From: Deinococcus aquiradiocola
GTDB taxonomy: Bacteria; Deinococcota; Deinococci; Deinococcales; Deinococcaceae
DNA: 13,328 nt
Reading direction: 5' to 3'
Assembly: GCF_014646915.1 (NCBI RefSeq)
Contig: NZ_BMOE01000017.1
Location: 54,599 to 67,926 of the forward strand
Position numbers and translations under genes: made by a program. The first letter of the stretch is position 1; every line of letters starts with the position of its first letter. Below, one piece after another: positions 13,268-13,328 of the stretch. Under the pieces are notes generated by a model. That model was not told the origin of the DNA. It did no database searches and saw only the letters and a program-made list of their open reading frames with translations.

Positions 13268-13328
13268 ATGGCACTCTGGCAGCCCTCCAGGTACACCCGC
13301 CCCCAGCTCGAAGAACGGCGACTCGCTG
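13268..13328 (+). CDS. Start of a probable IS630-type transposase or HTH protein (partial)
   Basis: The ATG at 13268 opens MALWQPSRYTRPQLEERRLA and runs off the window. The RYTRxQLEERRLA pattern recalls the N-terminus of IS630-type and related helix-turn-helix proteins of Deinococcus. A -10 box TACACT (13253-13258) ends 9 nt before the ATG with no RBS, the same leaderless arrangement as the gene at 8015. With only 20 codons the family call is tentative. Confidence 0.4.
   Translation, partial: MALWQPSRYTRPQLEERRLA

Noticed and set aside
1..13328. CRISPR array or radiation-response (RDRM-type) palindrome
   Set aside because: I saw no regularly spaced repeats and no TTATGT...ACATAA-type palindrome upstream of any gene.

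Overview
The window is high-GC bacterial DNA that looks like Deinococcus. The evidence is the codon usage, several genes with a -10 box about 10 nt before the ATG and no ribosome binding site (leaderless style), and the mix of insertion-sequence types. No rRNA, housekeeping gene or other species marker is present, so the genus is an inference. The segment reads as an accessory region: insertion sequences, remnants and broken genes alternate with a few intact cargo genes.

Layout. 1-232 is the right end of an IS66-family element cut by the window edge. 466-1401 encodes a secreted iron-siderophore type ABC substrate-binding protein behind a palindromic operator-like site. 1570-1815 is the left end of an IS3-family element. 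About 1960-3830 is an AT-richer island with an unknown secreted protein (2127-2795), a scrap of a possible IS1595-type transposase (2857-2904) and an Imm11-type immunity gene (3113-3817) broken by a 131-bp MITE-like insertion. 3878-4060 is an IS3 OrfB scrap. 4301-5818 is a complete IS66-family element (ISBst12-like, one transposase gene) with 12-bp terminal repeats and a perfect 8-bp target duplication. 5929-6492 is a DUF1349 protein. 6493-7191 is mostly non-coding but contains a strong promoter that fires straight into a terminator. 7192-7818 (minus) is a serine resolvase with a promoter embedded in an inverted repeat. 8015-9586 is a HEAT-repeat protein.

The most interesting part is 9848-12502. 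A Ro60/TROVE-like protein with a C-terminal vWA domain overlaps by 14 nt a gene for an ARPP-1-like protein with a Fis-like C-terminal helix-turn-helix. About 37 nt after the second gene lies a sequence that folds into a long bulged stem enclosing two hairpins, one with anticodon-arm geometry. Ro proteins in Deinococcus and other bacteria bind Y RNAs, so this is a candidate Y-like RNA encoded with its partner. I infer an RNA-binding, RNA-repair or stress module. It is followed by an N-terminally truncated phosphotransferase (12518-13138) and the first 20 codons of a probable transposase or HTH protein (13268 to the window end).

All family calls come from reading the sequences, with no database search.
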